A stretch of 64,000 bases of DNA from Martinezella hainanensis (GTDB lineage Bacteria; Pseudomonadota; Alphaproteobacteria; Rhizobiales; Rhizobiaceae): assembly GCF_900094555.1 (NCBI RefSeq), contig NZ_FMAC01000018.1, forward strand, positions 1-64,000. The letters are read 5' to 3'. Positions within the stretch are counted from its first letter, which is position 1, and each line of letters opens with the position of its first letter. Positions 8,623-20,000 of this stretch are shown in pieces. Under the pieces are notes generated by a model. That model searched no databases. It worked only from the letters and a program-made list of their open reading frames with translations, and was not told where the DNA came from. The translations under genes and the position numbers were made by a program.

Positions 8623-10368
8623 ATGACGTCAATCTCGCGCGCGGCGACCGCCATAGCTGGGTTTTTGGCAGCGGCTCTCGCGGCTTCCACCGCGGTCGCG
8701 CAGACGCCGAACGACGACTTCGCGCGCCGGCAGGCGCAGGAAGCCGAGCAGCAGCGGCTGCAGAGCTTGGGCCAGATGACGCCGAAGCCATCTGCGGCCG
8801 AAGTTCAGCAGCCGGAGAAGGCCGGTGGCGGCAAGTCCGGCCGGTGCTTTGCCATCACCCATATAGAGGTCGAGGGCGTCAGGCAGTTTTCGGTGAGCGT
8901 AATCGACAAGGTCACGGCTCCTTACGCGAACCGCTGTGTCGGCGTCGGCGAGATCAATGCACTGCTGCGCGACTTGACGCATCTCTACCTCGATAAAGGC
9001 TTTGTCAGCTCCCGCGTCTACGTGCCGGCGCAGGATATCGCCAGGACCAAGGTGCTGCGCCTCGTTGCCGTCGAAGGCACGCTTGCCGATATCTACATCA
9101 ACGGTAAACCGGCTTCGGGTTTCGGCGCGGCTGGCTCCGGCGTGATCGCCACGGCCTTTCCCGGCATGAAGGGCGAGATCACCAATCTGCGCGATATCGA
9201 GCAGGGCCTCGACCAGATCAACCGCCTGACCTCCAACAATGCCAAGACGGCGATGCTGCCCGGCAAGACGGACGGCACCTCGATCCTCAATATCGAGAAC
9301 AAGCCTAGCCACCCCTGGCATCTGTCATTCGGCAACAGCAATCTTGGTCAGGAGCAGACCGGTTATTCCAAGAGCTCGGCCTCGATCGGCTATGATGGCC
9401 TTTTTGGCATCAACGATCAGTGGAATTTCGGCTACGAGCATACCGGCCCGGATTATCCCTGGCGCAAAGATGGCCATGGCAAGAGCAACAGCTATTCTGG
9501 CAATGTCAGCGTACCCTACGGCTATTGGACCTTTTCCGCCAATGGCTCCTGGTATGAATATGACAGCTCCGTGCCAGGCAATTTCGGCACGCTGCAGACG
9601 TCGGGCGATAGCAAGCAGGTCGGCGTCGGCGCCGATCGCGTGATCTTCCGCGACAAGGATTCGATTACCACCTTCAACAGCGGCCTGACCTACAAGGAAA
9701 CCAACAATTTCCTGCTCGGCAACAGGATCGAGGTCGGCAGCCGCAAGTATACGGTCGGGGACCTCGGCCTCTCACATTCGCGCCGCATGCTCGGCGGTCT
9801 CTGGGTCTTCGACCTCTCCTACAGCCAGGGGCTCAACCTTTTTGACGCTGTTGCTCCAGGCGATGCGGGTGCAGGCAATGCAGATCCCCGCTTCTCGAAG
9901 TTTACAGGCACGATCACCATGACGAAGCCCTTCGAGGTGGCGGATCAGCATTTCGAGATCAATTCGATCGTCACCGGTCAATATTCCCCCGACAATCTGT
10001 TCGGAGCGGAGCAGATCTCGGTCGGCGGCTATTCCTCGGTGCGGGGCACGCGCGAGACCATGCTTTACGGCAATAACGGCTTCTTCATCCGCAACGATCT
10101 CGTCTGGCGGACGCAGCCATTTGCCGACAATGCCGCACTGGCGAAGATTCTCGGAGAGTTCAGGCCCTATGTCGGTGTCGACTACGGTCGGATCGCCCGC
10201 CAGGCCCGCTACCAGATCGCCGGCGGCGACATGCTCGGCTGGACGGTCGGCGCCAAACTCGCCGGCGGCAATGTCAATTTCGATATGGGCTATTCGGATG
10301 TCTTCGGCGGCACGGTCGACCGTCGCGACTCCGGGCTCTTGTTTGTCAGTACGTCAGTGAGGTGGTGA
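8623..10368 (+). CDS. TpsB/CdiB outer-membrane transporter of two-partner secretion
   Basis: About 581 residues from the ATG at 8623, chosen over 8581 because it places a signal peptide (ISRAATAIAGFLAAALAAST) at the N-terminus and clears the upstream gene. A Gln/Glu-rich linker is followed by POTRA-type domains around residues 80-175 (CFAITHIEVEGVRQFSV, then LRLVAVEGTLADI). A ShlB/FhaC-type beta-barrel fills the rest, with the signature stretch ENKPSHPWHLSFGNSN at its start, GGYSSVRGTRE in loop L6 (the conserved RG motif) and a C-terminal FVSTSVRW ending in an aromatic residue. It should sit in the outer membrane and export the giant TpsA encoded downstream. Confidence 0.92.
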   Translation: MTSISRAATAIAGFLAAALAASTAVAQTPNDDFARRQAQEAEQQRLQSLGQMTPKPSAAEVQQPEKAGGGKSGRCFAITHIEVEGVRQFSVSVIDKVTAPYANRCVGVGEINALLRDLTHLYLDKGFVSSRVYVPAQDIARTKVLRLVAVEGTLADIYINGKPASGFGAAGSGVIATAFPGMKGEITNLRDIEQGLDQINRLTSNNAKTAMLPGKTDGTSILNIENKPSHPWHLSFGNSNLGQEQTGYSKSSASIGYDGLFGINDQWNFGYEHTGPDYPWRKDGHGKSNSYSGNVSVPYGYWTFSANGSWYEYDSSVPGNFGTLQTSGDSKQVGVGADRVIFRDKDSITTFNSGLTYKETNNFLLGNRIEVGSRKYTVGDLGLSHSRRMLGGLWVFDLSYSQGLNLFDAVAPGDAGAGNADPRFSKFTGTITMTKPFEVADQHFEINSIVTGQYSPDNLFGAEQISVGGYSSVRGTRETMLYGNNGFFIRNDLVWRTQPFADNAALAKILGEFRPYVGVDYGRIARQARYQIAGGDMLGWTVGAKLAGGNVNFDMGYSDVFGGTVDRRDSGLLFVSTSVRW

Positions 10369-10370
10369 TC

Positions 10371-10973
10371 ATGAGTGAGCAGGTGAAGGAAAATAGGAAA
10401 AAATTGCATCGTGGCGTGACCAGAGCTCTGTTTGCCGCGGCGCTCGTGGGTTCGACTGTCGTAGCCGGATGCACGACACAAGATCCGCGCCTCACCGCGG
10501 CACTTAGCACAGCCAGTATAGCTGATGTCCGCATAGAATCGGCGCCTGATCTGAGGATGGGGTCACCTCTATTGAACGGTGATACGCGGGAATCTCAGGT
10601 CGCACTTGTGTCGCGTGTCCTGCAGCAAAGACTCGCAAAAGATCTGAAGGGCTATCCAGGGGGTAACGTTCCCGCACGGTTGATTGTTACCCTTCACGAT
10701 CTGGATGTCGCGTCGGCTCCTGGCAGAATTATCGCAGGTAACAACAGCTTTATCGATGGAACCGTCCGCCTCGAGGACATGCGCACAGGAAAACTGATCG
10801 CGCAGGCTCAGGAGATCCGCGCCAATGACATGACGGTCCGCGGGGATGGGTTAGCGCTCATTCCCGCGATGGTCATCAATGCAGCCGTCACCCCCAATCA
10901 GACCGCCGTGGCGACCCAACTGGCCGAGACGTTCATGAAGCAGGTGAAGACGTGGCTAACGCCACGGAAGTAG
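10371..10973 (+). CDS. Lipoprotein encoded between tpsB and tpsA
   Basis: 200 residues. It starts at the ATG at 10371, two bases after the tpsB stop, with GAGG eight bases upstream inside the end of tpsB, so translation is probably coupled. A basic N-terminus and hydrophobic segment lead to the lipobox VVAGC (Cys near residue 33). The mature part is soluble and has a phrase typical of small envelope lipoproteins, IIAGNNSFIDGTVRLEDMRTG. Its position between transporter and exoprotein suggests a role in assembling or displaying TpsA. I do not recognise a named family. Standard cdiBAI loci do not carry such a gene. Confidence 0.8.
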   Translation: MSEQVKENRKKLHRGVTRALFAAALVGSTVVAGCTTQDPRLTAALSTASIADVRIESAPDLRMGSPLLNGDTRESQVALVSRVLQQRLAKDLKGYPGGNVPARLIVTLHDLDVASAPGRIIAGNNSFIDGTVRLEDMRTGKLIAQAQEIRANDMTVRGDGLALIPAMVINAAVTPNQTAVATQLAETFMKQVKTWLTPRK

Positions 10974-11021
10974 TCGATCGAAAATTCACGGCGAGCAAAA
11001 AGCGTTCAACAGGACAGGGCG

Positions 11022-14000
11022 ATGACCATGACGTCAGCACGTGTTTCAAGTGGCGAAAATGGCAAGGTAAGTGTCAGACACCTGAGCAGTGCCACGCGTC
11101 AACTGTCTGCGACGCTTCTGAGCGCCCTGCTTGTTTTCCAGCCGATGCTGGCCAATGCCCAGTCGGTATCGGCCGCTGGATTGGCTCCCGCTGCCAATCA
11201 GCCGAGTGTCGGTGCTGCCCCGAACGGCGTACCGCTGATCGATATCGTCACGCCGAACGCCACCGGCCTATCACATAACAAGTACGACAACTTCAATGTC
11301 GGCACCCAGGGTCTGATCCTCAACAACTTCAAAGGCGAAGTCGACACGTCGAACTTGGGCGGCGCGACACCCGGCAACCCGAACCTCAACGGCTCCGGCC
11401 CCGCTTCCGTCATTCTCAACGAAGTTACATCAGGCAACCGCTCAGCTCTGAATGGACCGACCGAAGTGTTCGGCGGCAGAGCGGACGTCATCATCGCGAA
11501 TCCGAACGGAATCACGTGCGCGGGCTGCGGCTTCATCAACACGCCGAGAGCGACGCTGACGACCGGTGTGCCCAATATCGGCGCCGACGGAGGTCTGACC
11601 GGTTTCACCGTCAATGGCGGCGATGTCACCTTCGAAGGGGCAGGCGGCAATTTCGCGGCCGCTCTTGGTGCTGTCGATCTGTTCGACGTCGTCTCGCGCC
11701 AGATCCATGTCAATGCGCCGATCTACGGCAAGACCATCCGGCTGACGGGCGGCGCCAGCCAATACAACTATGCCACCGGAGAGGCGACGGCGCTGACCGC
11801 CACCTCGGGCACCCCGGAATATGCGATCGACGGCACGGCGCTCGGCGCGATGCAGGCCGACCGCATCAAGGTTGTCGTCACGGAAAAGGGCGCCGGCGTC
11901 AGGATGAGCGGCGATATGGCCGCCAATGCCGGCGAACTGTCACTGTCGGCCGACGGCAAGATCTCGATCGGCAATGCGTCCGCACGCGATGGCGTGACCA
12001 TTACCTCGAAACAGAAGGTCACTGCCGCCAAGGTGACCTCGAGGCAGAAGGTTGCGGTCCGGGCCGACCAGGGCATTACCCTGCAGTCCATCGCCGCCGA
12101 TAGCGATATCGTGCTTGCAAGCGGGACTGGCCTGCTCAGCATTTCTGGTGACGTCAACAGCGGCGCGACCGTGCAGATGGGTTCGGGTGGCGGGATTGCT
12201 GCCGGCAGCGTTACCGCTGGCAATGGTGCAGCGACGCTTGTCGCCAGCTCCGGCGATATCGCGATTGCCGGCGCTGCTAACAGCACCGGCGACCTCACCC
12301 TGGCTGCCACGGCCGGCTCGATCTCGGCCGCCTCGCTGTTGAGCTACAACAATCTCGCTCTTACCGCCGGTAATAGTCTTGCCGTTTCCGGCAATGTCCT
12401 GGCGCAGGGGAATGTCAACGCCACTGCGCGGTCAATCTCCACCGGCATGGTTGTTTCCGGCATCAATATTGCCGCCACCAGCGCTGATCTGAATGGCAAT
12501 GTGGTGCTCGGGGCCGCAGGCAACTTGAGCCTGACGGCAACCGGCGGCAATATCGCCACTGGCAATCTGCAGTCGGCTGGAAGCCTCAACACCGGTGCGA
12601 CCGGCAATATCACGGCGGGGAATATTCAATCAGCCGGCAATCTTACCGCGATCGCAACCTCGCTCACGGCCGCTAATGTTACCTCGCATGGCGGGCTCAC
12701 CGTTAATGCTGCGATGAACGCGAGCGGTCAGATTCTTGGAGCGGGCGACATCCTGATCTCCGGGGCTGGCATTCAGGCGACCGCTATCGCGTCCGGCGTC
12801 GACTTTGCCTCAACCAACGCCGCTGGTGGCAACATCGTCCTAGGTTCGGCCGGCGCACTCGATCTGACAGCTGGCGCCGGCACCATCACGGTCGGCACGT
12901 TGCTGTCGGCCGGCAATCTGACGGCCCAGGCTTCCTTGCTGCAGTCTAACAACCTCACCAGTCACGGCAACGTCGCTATTGACGGCGGCCTGCGCGTCAC
13001 CAACCAATTGCTCGGAGCCAGCGATATCACCATCAATGGCAACGCCAATGGTGTCAGCGCTGGTCTGGTTGCGTCTGGGGTCAATTTTGCCGCGACCAAG
13101 GCCGCCGGCGGCAATATCGTGCTGGCGGGTAGCGGCGATCTGACGATCAACGACAGCGCTGGCGCCATCCATGCAGGAACCGTGCTGGCGGCAGGCGCGA
13201 TCAACGCCACCGGTCAGACCATCACTGCTGATGCGATCACCGGCGGCAAGAACATCACGCTGACCGGCGCCACCAGTCCGACCGCCGGAAGCGGCAGCGT
13301 GAAGATTAGTGGCCAGGTGCTTGGCGGCGGCAATGTCGGCATTACCGGCTCGAGCATTGCCGCCGATGCCATTGTCTCAGGCGTCGATATCGCCGCCACC
13401 AATGCGGCGGGCGGGCGCATCACCCTTGGCCCAACGGCCACGGGAGCTGGCAATCTGACACTGACGACCGCAGGCGCGATCAGCGCCGGAACGCTGTTGT
13501 CTGCGGGCGATCTCATCGCGAACGGCGGATCGATATCTGCCGGCAATATCTCCGCGCATCACAACATGACGCTTGGCGGCGTCGTCAGCGTCAGTGGCCA
13601 GATTCTCGGCGCCGGCAACGTGCTGATCTCAGGTCAAAGTTTGTCGGCACAGACGCTTGTCGCTGGTATTGACTTCAATGCCACCAATGCCGCCGGCGGC
13701 AATATCGTCCTTGGTCAGACCGGCGATTTGGCCGTAAACGTCAATGGCGCCGTTGCGGCATCGACCATACAGGCCGCGGGTGCCATCGGCATCAGCGGTG
13801 CATCGGTCTCCGCAGCTTCAATCACCGGCCAAAAGGATATTAGCCTTTCCGGCGGGTCAGCCGGTGGTGTCGCTGTCACCAGCCAGCTGCTTGGAGGCGG
13901 TAATGTTGGCATCTCCGGCTCGAGCATTAAGGTCGGTACCGCGGTCTCGGGTATCGATTTCGCGGCAACGGCAGCCGCTAATGGGAACATCGTCCAGACG

Positions 14001-17000
14001 ACAAGCGGCGATCTGACGTTTGCCTCAGCCGGCATCATCGATACTGGCACGCTGCTCTCGGCCGGCAAACTCAATGCTACCGGCTCGGCCATCACGGCCG
14101 GGACCGTCACGGCGCATGGCGATGTGACGCTCAATGGCGCGGTCAGCGTCACAAACCAGATCCTCGGATCCGGCAACGTTTCGATCACGGGCCAAAGCCT
14201 GTCCGCCCAGACCGTTGTTGCGGGCATCGACTTCGGTGCAACTAACGCCGCGGGCGGCAATATCGTTGTTGGACAGCTCGGGGACCTGACGGCTCAGTTG
14301 AGTGGTGGGTTCTCGGTATCGACGATGCAAGCCGCCAGTGCCATCAACGTCAACGCCGCGACTATGACGGCCGATACCATCACCGGTCATCATGACATTA
14401 CCCTTTCCGGGGCAACGACCGTCAATCAGCAGATCTTGGGCGGCGGCAACATCGGCATCTTGGGCTCGAGCATCAAGGCCGGCGCTATAGTTTCGGGCGT
14501 CGATTTTGCCGGAACGGCAGCCGCCAATGGGAACATCGTCCAGACAACGAGCGGCAATCTGACGCTCGCTTCGACCGGTTCTATCAAGACTGGCACATTG
14601 CTCTCGGCTGGCAGTTTTTCGGCCAGCGGTGCGACCGTGACTGCGGATGTCGTCACAGCGCATGGCGACATGATGCTCAATGGTGCCACCAGCGTTGCCG
14701 GCCAGATCCTTGGCGCTGGCAACGTGCTGATCACAGGTCAGAGCCTGTCGGCCCAATCTGTCGTCGCCGGTATCGACTTCGACGCGACCAATAGGGCAGG
14801 CGGCAATATCGTCCTTAGTCAAGCCGGCGATCTGACCGCTCGACTCAGTGGTGGGCTCTCTGCATCGACGATGCAGGCCGCTGGCACCATCAACGTCAAT
14901 GCCGCTGCCGTGACGGCCGATACCGTCACCGGGCACCAGGATATCGCGCTTGCCGGTGCGACGACCGTCCACGGCCAAATCCTTGGTGGCGGAAACATCA
15001 GCATCTCAGGCCCGAGCATCGCCGCAGGCGCGATCGTCTCCGGTGTCGACTTCACTGGCACTGCGGCCGCCAACGGCAATATCGTCCAGACATCAAGTGG
15101 CGATATGTCCCTGACTTCGAGCGGTAATCTCACGATCGGCACGCTGTCGTCGGCAGGCAATTTAACCGCGCAAGGGAGCGATCTGAGCGCGAGTAGCGTC
15201 ACAAGCCATGGTACGACCGATCTGGCAGCCACCGGTCTTGTCAACGTTAGTGGCCAGGTATTATCGACCGGCAATCTCTCGATCGATGGCGCCAGCCTCA
15301 ACGCCGGACTTCTGGTCTCCGGCGTGGATTTTGCGGCGACTGCGGCCAACGGCGGCAACATCGTGCTTGGAGGGGCCGGTAAGACGGACCTCACCGTCTC
15401 CGGCAATGCCACGGCCGGCACGATCCTGTCGGCGGGTGATATCACGGCAAAGACGGCCGACCTCCAGGCGGGTAGCGTCACAAGCCACGGCAATGTCGGC
15501 ATCATTGGTAACGTCGATGTCAGCAACCAAATCCTGGCCGCGGGCGACCTTACCATCAATGGTGGCAGCATCAGCGCGCCAACGCTGATCTCGGGCATCG
15601 ACTTTGCCGCCACCAATGCCGCCGGCGGCAACATCGTACTGGCATCGTCTGGCAGCACCAATCTTACGGCCTCCGGCAATATCTCGGCTGGCACGATCCT
15701 TTCGGCAGGTGGCTTCATGGCGAATGCGGCTGATGTCATTGCCGACAGCATCACCGCTCATGGCAACGCGGGCATTGTCGGAAATGTCGATGTCAGCAAC
15801 CAGATCATTGCCGCAGGCGATCTCACGGTTAGCGGCGGCCACATCAACGCGCCGACGTTGATCTCCGGCATCGACTTTGCTGCCACCAATGCCCGTGGTG
15901 GCGGTATAGTGCTCGGAACTGCCGGCGATATGAATCTGACCGCGTCTGCGGGCATCACTGCGCAGACCATGCTGTCTGCCGGCGCTATCAATGCCAGTGG
16001 GTCTGCGATTGTGGCCAATACCATGACCGGGCATGGCGACATTACCCTTGCTGGAAGCAACAGCGTCAATGTCTCGGGCCAGCTCCTCGGCGCCGGCGAC
16101 GTCTTGCTCTCCGGTTCGACCGTCCAACTCGGCCAGGCGGTCACCGGCGTTGATTTCGCTGCTACCGCGCGATCGTCAAACGGCGCCATCGCTCTCGGAT
16201 CAAGCGGCGATCTCACCATTAACGCTGGAAGTGCATCGGCCGGCACGCTGATCGTCGCAGGCAACCTCAACGTGGCGGCAAGCGCCTTTACGGGCGGCAA
16301 CATCACGGGCCACGGTGCCGTCGCGATCGGTTCGGCCACCAGTCCCGGCGCGGTCAGGATTAACGGCCAGCTCCTGGGCGCCAGCAACGTCTCGGTGACC
16401 GGATCTGGCGTCAGCGGCAACGTCATGGCGGCCGGGGTCGATTTTGCGGCGATGGACCAATCGGGCGCCGGTAACGTCATTCTAGGCCAGGGCGGCAATC
16501 TCACGCTCGCGAGCACAGTTGGCGACATCTCTTTCAACAGCCTGCTTGCTGCCGGGACGATTACGGCCAATGCTGCGAACAATATCAGCGTCAATGCCGT
16601 CGCCCATGGTGATCTGTCGCTCACAGCGGGCAACGCCATCACGCTCAACGGCCAATCGCTTGCAAGCCGCAACGCCAATCTGTCCGCCCGATCGATAACG
16701 ATCGACACGCTGGTCTCAGGTGTCGATTTCGCCGCCACCAATGCTGCGGCCGGCGGCAGTCTGATGCTGCAGCGTACTGGTGCAATGACGCTGTCAGCCT
16801 CGAGCGGTAGTATCAGCGCCAATTCGCTACTTTCGGGCGGCAATCTTGCCGCTACGGCGACGCAGAACATCGGTTACAACAGCCTGCAGAGCTTGGGCGA
16901 CGCTGCGCTCACAAGCCCTAGCGCCATTGCTTATACCAGCACCACCCGCGTTGGAGGCAACCTAACCCTTAATACCGGAACGCTGGATCTCTCCGGCAGC

Positions 17001-20000
17001 AGGGGCAGCCGGATTGCCGCCGGTGGCTCGCTAATCGTCAACGCTTCATCCGCCAATCTCTCGGGAAGCAATCTCGTCTTCGGCGGCCTGACCCTCAATC
17101 TCTCCGGCGGTGCCGATCTTTCCAATGCGCAAGTCAGCACCGTTACCAATGCTGGCGGTTCTGGCGACATCACCATCTCCGCCGCAGGCCTTGCCACAAC
17201 CGCGGGCACTTCGCTGCTTGCCGCGCATGACCTGACGCTGAACCTGCCATCGTTGGGCAACATCGGTCAGCTTGCTGCCGGCAACAATCTGACGTTCAAC
17301 GTCGCTGGCGACTTCTACAACAGCCCGTCAGGCCTCGTCTTTGCGGGCAACAACGCCAACCTCTTCGTCGGCGGCACGCTCACCAACGACCAGGGCGCTA
17401 TCCTCGCAGATGGCGGGTTGACCATCCGGGGAACGACCGAAGGTCAGCGCAATGCGGCAGTCACCAATGTGTCCGGCCTCATTCAGGCCGGTGGTGATAT
17501 GTCGATACTCACCAGCAATCTGACGAACAGGCGATCGACGACGCCGACCTGGGTGACGGGTCAGCTGGTCTCCTCGGGTGGCGTTGTCGGTACCTTCGTG
17601 CTCAATCCAGCAGTTGCAGGTCAACCCTTCGCCTATCTGGAATCGACCGACCAGAATATGTTTCAGCTTTATGCGGGGGTCGATCCGGGGCAGTTTTCTG
17701 ACTACCAGCCGCTGTTATATTCGGTCGCAACCCTTGCCGACGGCACCTCCTATCGCGCCTGGACCTGGGTGAGCGGCAGTGGGCCGACGGAAGTTCGACC
17801 GATCTTCGACTGGATCAAGGCTCGCGTTCCCAAGGATGCCAACGGCAATCCGATCCTCGATCCCAACAATCCGTCGCGCTATTTCATTGTCGATGAGGTC
17901 GTCCGCAATGGCTCGGATACGAGCACGACCTACACGTGGGATCCGACGTCCAACATATCGCAGTCGGTTTATGAAGACCGCTTCACCAGTGCGCTCAGCC
18001 CCGAGGCTGTGATCCGTGCCGGTGGCAACCTCACGGTCGATGCCACCAACCTCGCAAATTCCTACAGCCGGATTGAGGCCGGCGGTAACGCGTCGCTCAC
18101 GGGATCGACGCTCATCAACGAAGGCGTCGTTCTCAATCGCACCACGACGTTGACCTGCAGTGCCCAAAGCGCCTGTTCGGCCTACAACGCCGATGGCACG
18201 GCCGATCCTTCCCGCAATATCGCTAACGGCACGTCGATCATGTCAGGATCGCAGGTTATCGGCGGCGCGGCGGGTACGCTCAAGGCGGCCAGGGCTTTGA
18301 GCCTTAATTTTGGTACGGTCAACAATACGTCGCTCGGTTCGACGGGCGGCGGCGCGGCCGTCAGTGCGCCTTCGACATCGAGTGATCCTCTGTCGGCCCT
18401 GAATGGCATGACGGCTGGCGGCGCCTTGTTCAATGTCAATGCCGCGCTAGGCAGTTTCACCTCGAATGGTGGTGCCAATGTCGGTAGTGGTCCATCACTG
18501 ACGGGTACCGGTACAACGATCGCCAGCGGTCCGACCGTCAATGGCGGCAACCTGACGGCAGCAGTCGGTGCGTCGGTGGGCAGCAACGGCGTGACGCTCG
18601 TGAGCGGCCCATCGATCAGCTCGGGCACCCTGACAGCTAGTGGTGCTGCGATCAATCCCAACAGCCTGATGGGCAAGCTCACCGCTGCTCTGGGCAACAG
18701 CGGCAACCTCGCTCAGGTGCTGCAGGTCAACGGCGCGCAACTCGCCTCCCTCGCGAAGCCGCAGTCGGGCGGGGTTGGCGGCACGGTGCCGGGCCAGGTC
18801 TTCCTGTTCGAAACGCGGGCAGCCTTCCTTGACGTGTCGAAGTTTTACGGGTCGAGCTATTTCATCGATCGAGTTGGCTATACGCCGGAAACCAAGGTTC
18901 CCTTCCTTGGCGACGCCTATTTCGACAATCAGCTCGTAGACGAACAGATGCGGCAGCTGGTGGGCGATGGCCTTGGCGCGGGATCCTTCATCCCTGGCAA
19001 TAATGCCACCGACCAGATGAAGACGCTGCTCGACAATGGCATCGCTTATGCCGAGGCGAACGGGCTTGCTCTCGGGCAAGTACTGACACCGGAGCAGGCT
19101 GCATCGCTGACCCAGTCGATGGTGATCTACCAGACCCAGATCGTCGACGGCGCGCAGGTGCTGGTGCCGGTCGTCTATCTCTCTGCCGCTGATAAGGCGA
19201 AGGTCAACGCAGGCGGTGCCGTCATCGCCGGCAACACGGTCAACATCGATGCCGGCTCCATCAACAATTCCGGTGCGATTGCCGCTGCGGATGGCATGAC
19301 CATCAATGCGACCGAGATCAAAGCCAATGGCGGCACCTTCCTGGCCGGCGGCAACATGAACCTCAATGCCACAAATGGCATCACGCTCGCCGCACAGACG
19401 ATGACCATCGGCGGTCAGAACGTCGTCAACACCAATGCGGGCGTGTCGGCAGGCGGCAACCTACAGATCGCCGCGGGCGGTACGCTGAGCTTAGAGGGCA
19501 CCAAGATTGCCGCAGGTGGCAATGCCCAGCTTTCCGGCACCAATGTCAACCTCGCTGCTGTCAAGGTTGACAACGGCGGTCAGCAGAATGCGACGGGCGC
19601 CCGTGTCAACGCCGGTGGCAATCTCACCATCGCTGGCGCCAACGACGTCAACATCATTGGTTCCTCCGCCAAGGCCGGTGGCGATCTCAAGGTCAAGGCC
19701 ACGGATGGCGCGGTCAACATCGTCTCGACCGACGTCGCCCGAAAGACGGACGATGGCTACAGCAAGACTACGGGTACCGATCAGCAAGCCTCACAGCTCT
19801 CGGCTGGCGGCAACCTTCAGGTCAATGCCAATACGGGTGTTCTGATCTCTGGTTCTGACCTGACGGCCAAGGGTGACGTTGGCCTGACCTCAAACGGTGA
19901 CATCAATGTAACGACCTCGCAGAACCAGTCAAACTCGACCTTCGGCAAAAATTCGTCGTCCGAGCTGACGCACAATGGTTCGACCATTACGGCCGGTGGC

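Noticed and set aside
13214..16870. Long minus-strand frames inside tpsA (for example 14025-14978, 14819-15754, 15758-16870)
   Set aside because: They are antisense shadows of the repetitive, GC-rich tpsA repeats. Their translations are low-complexity and show no ribosome binding sites or motifs.
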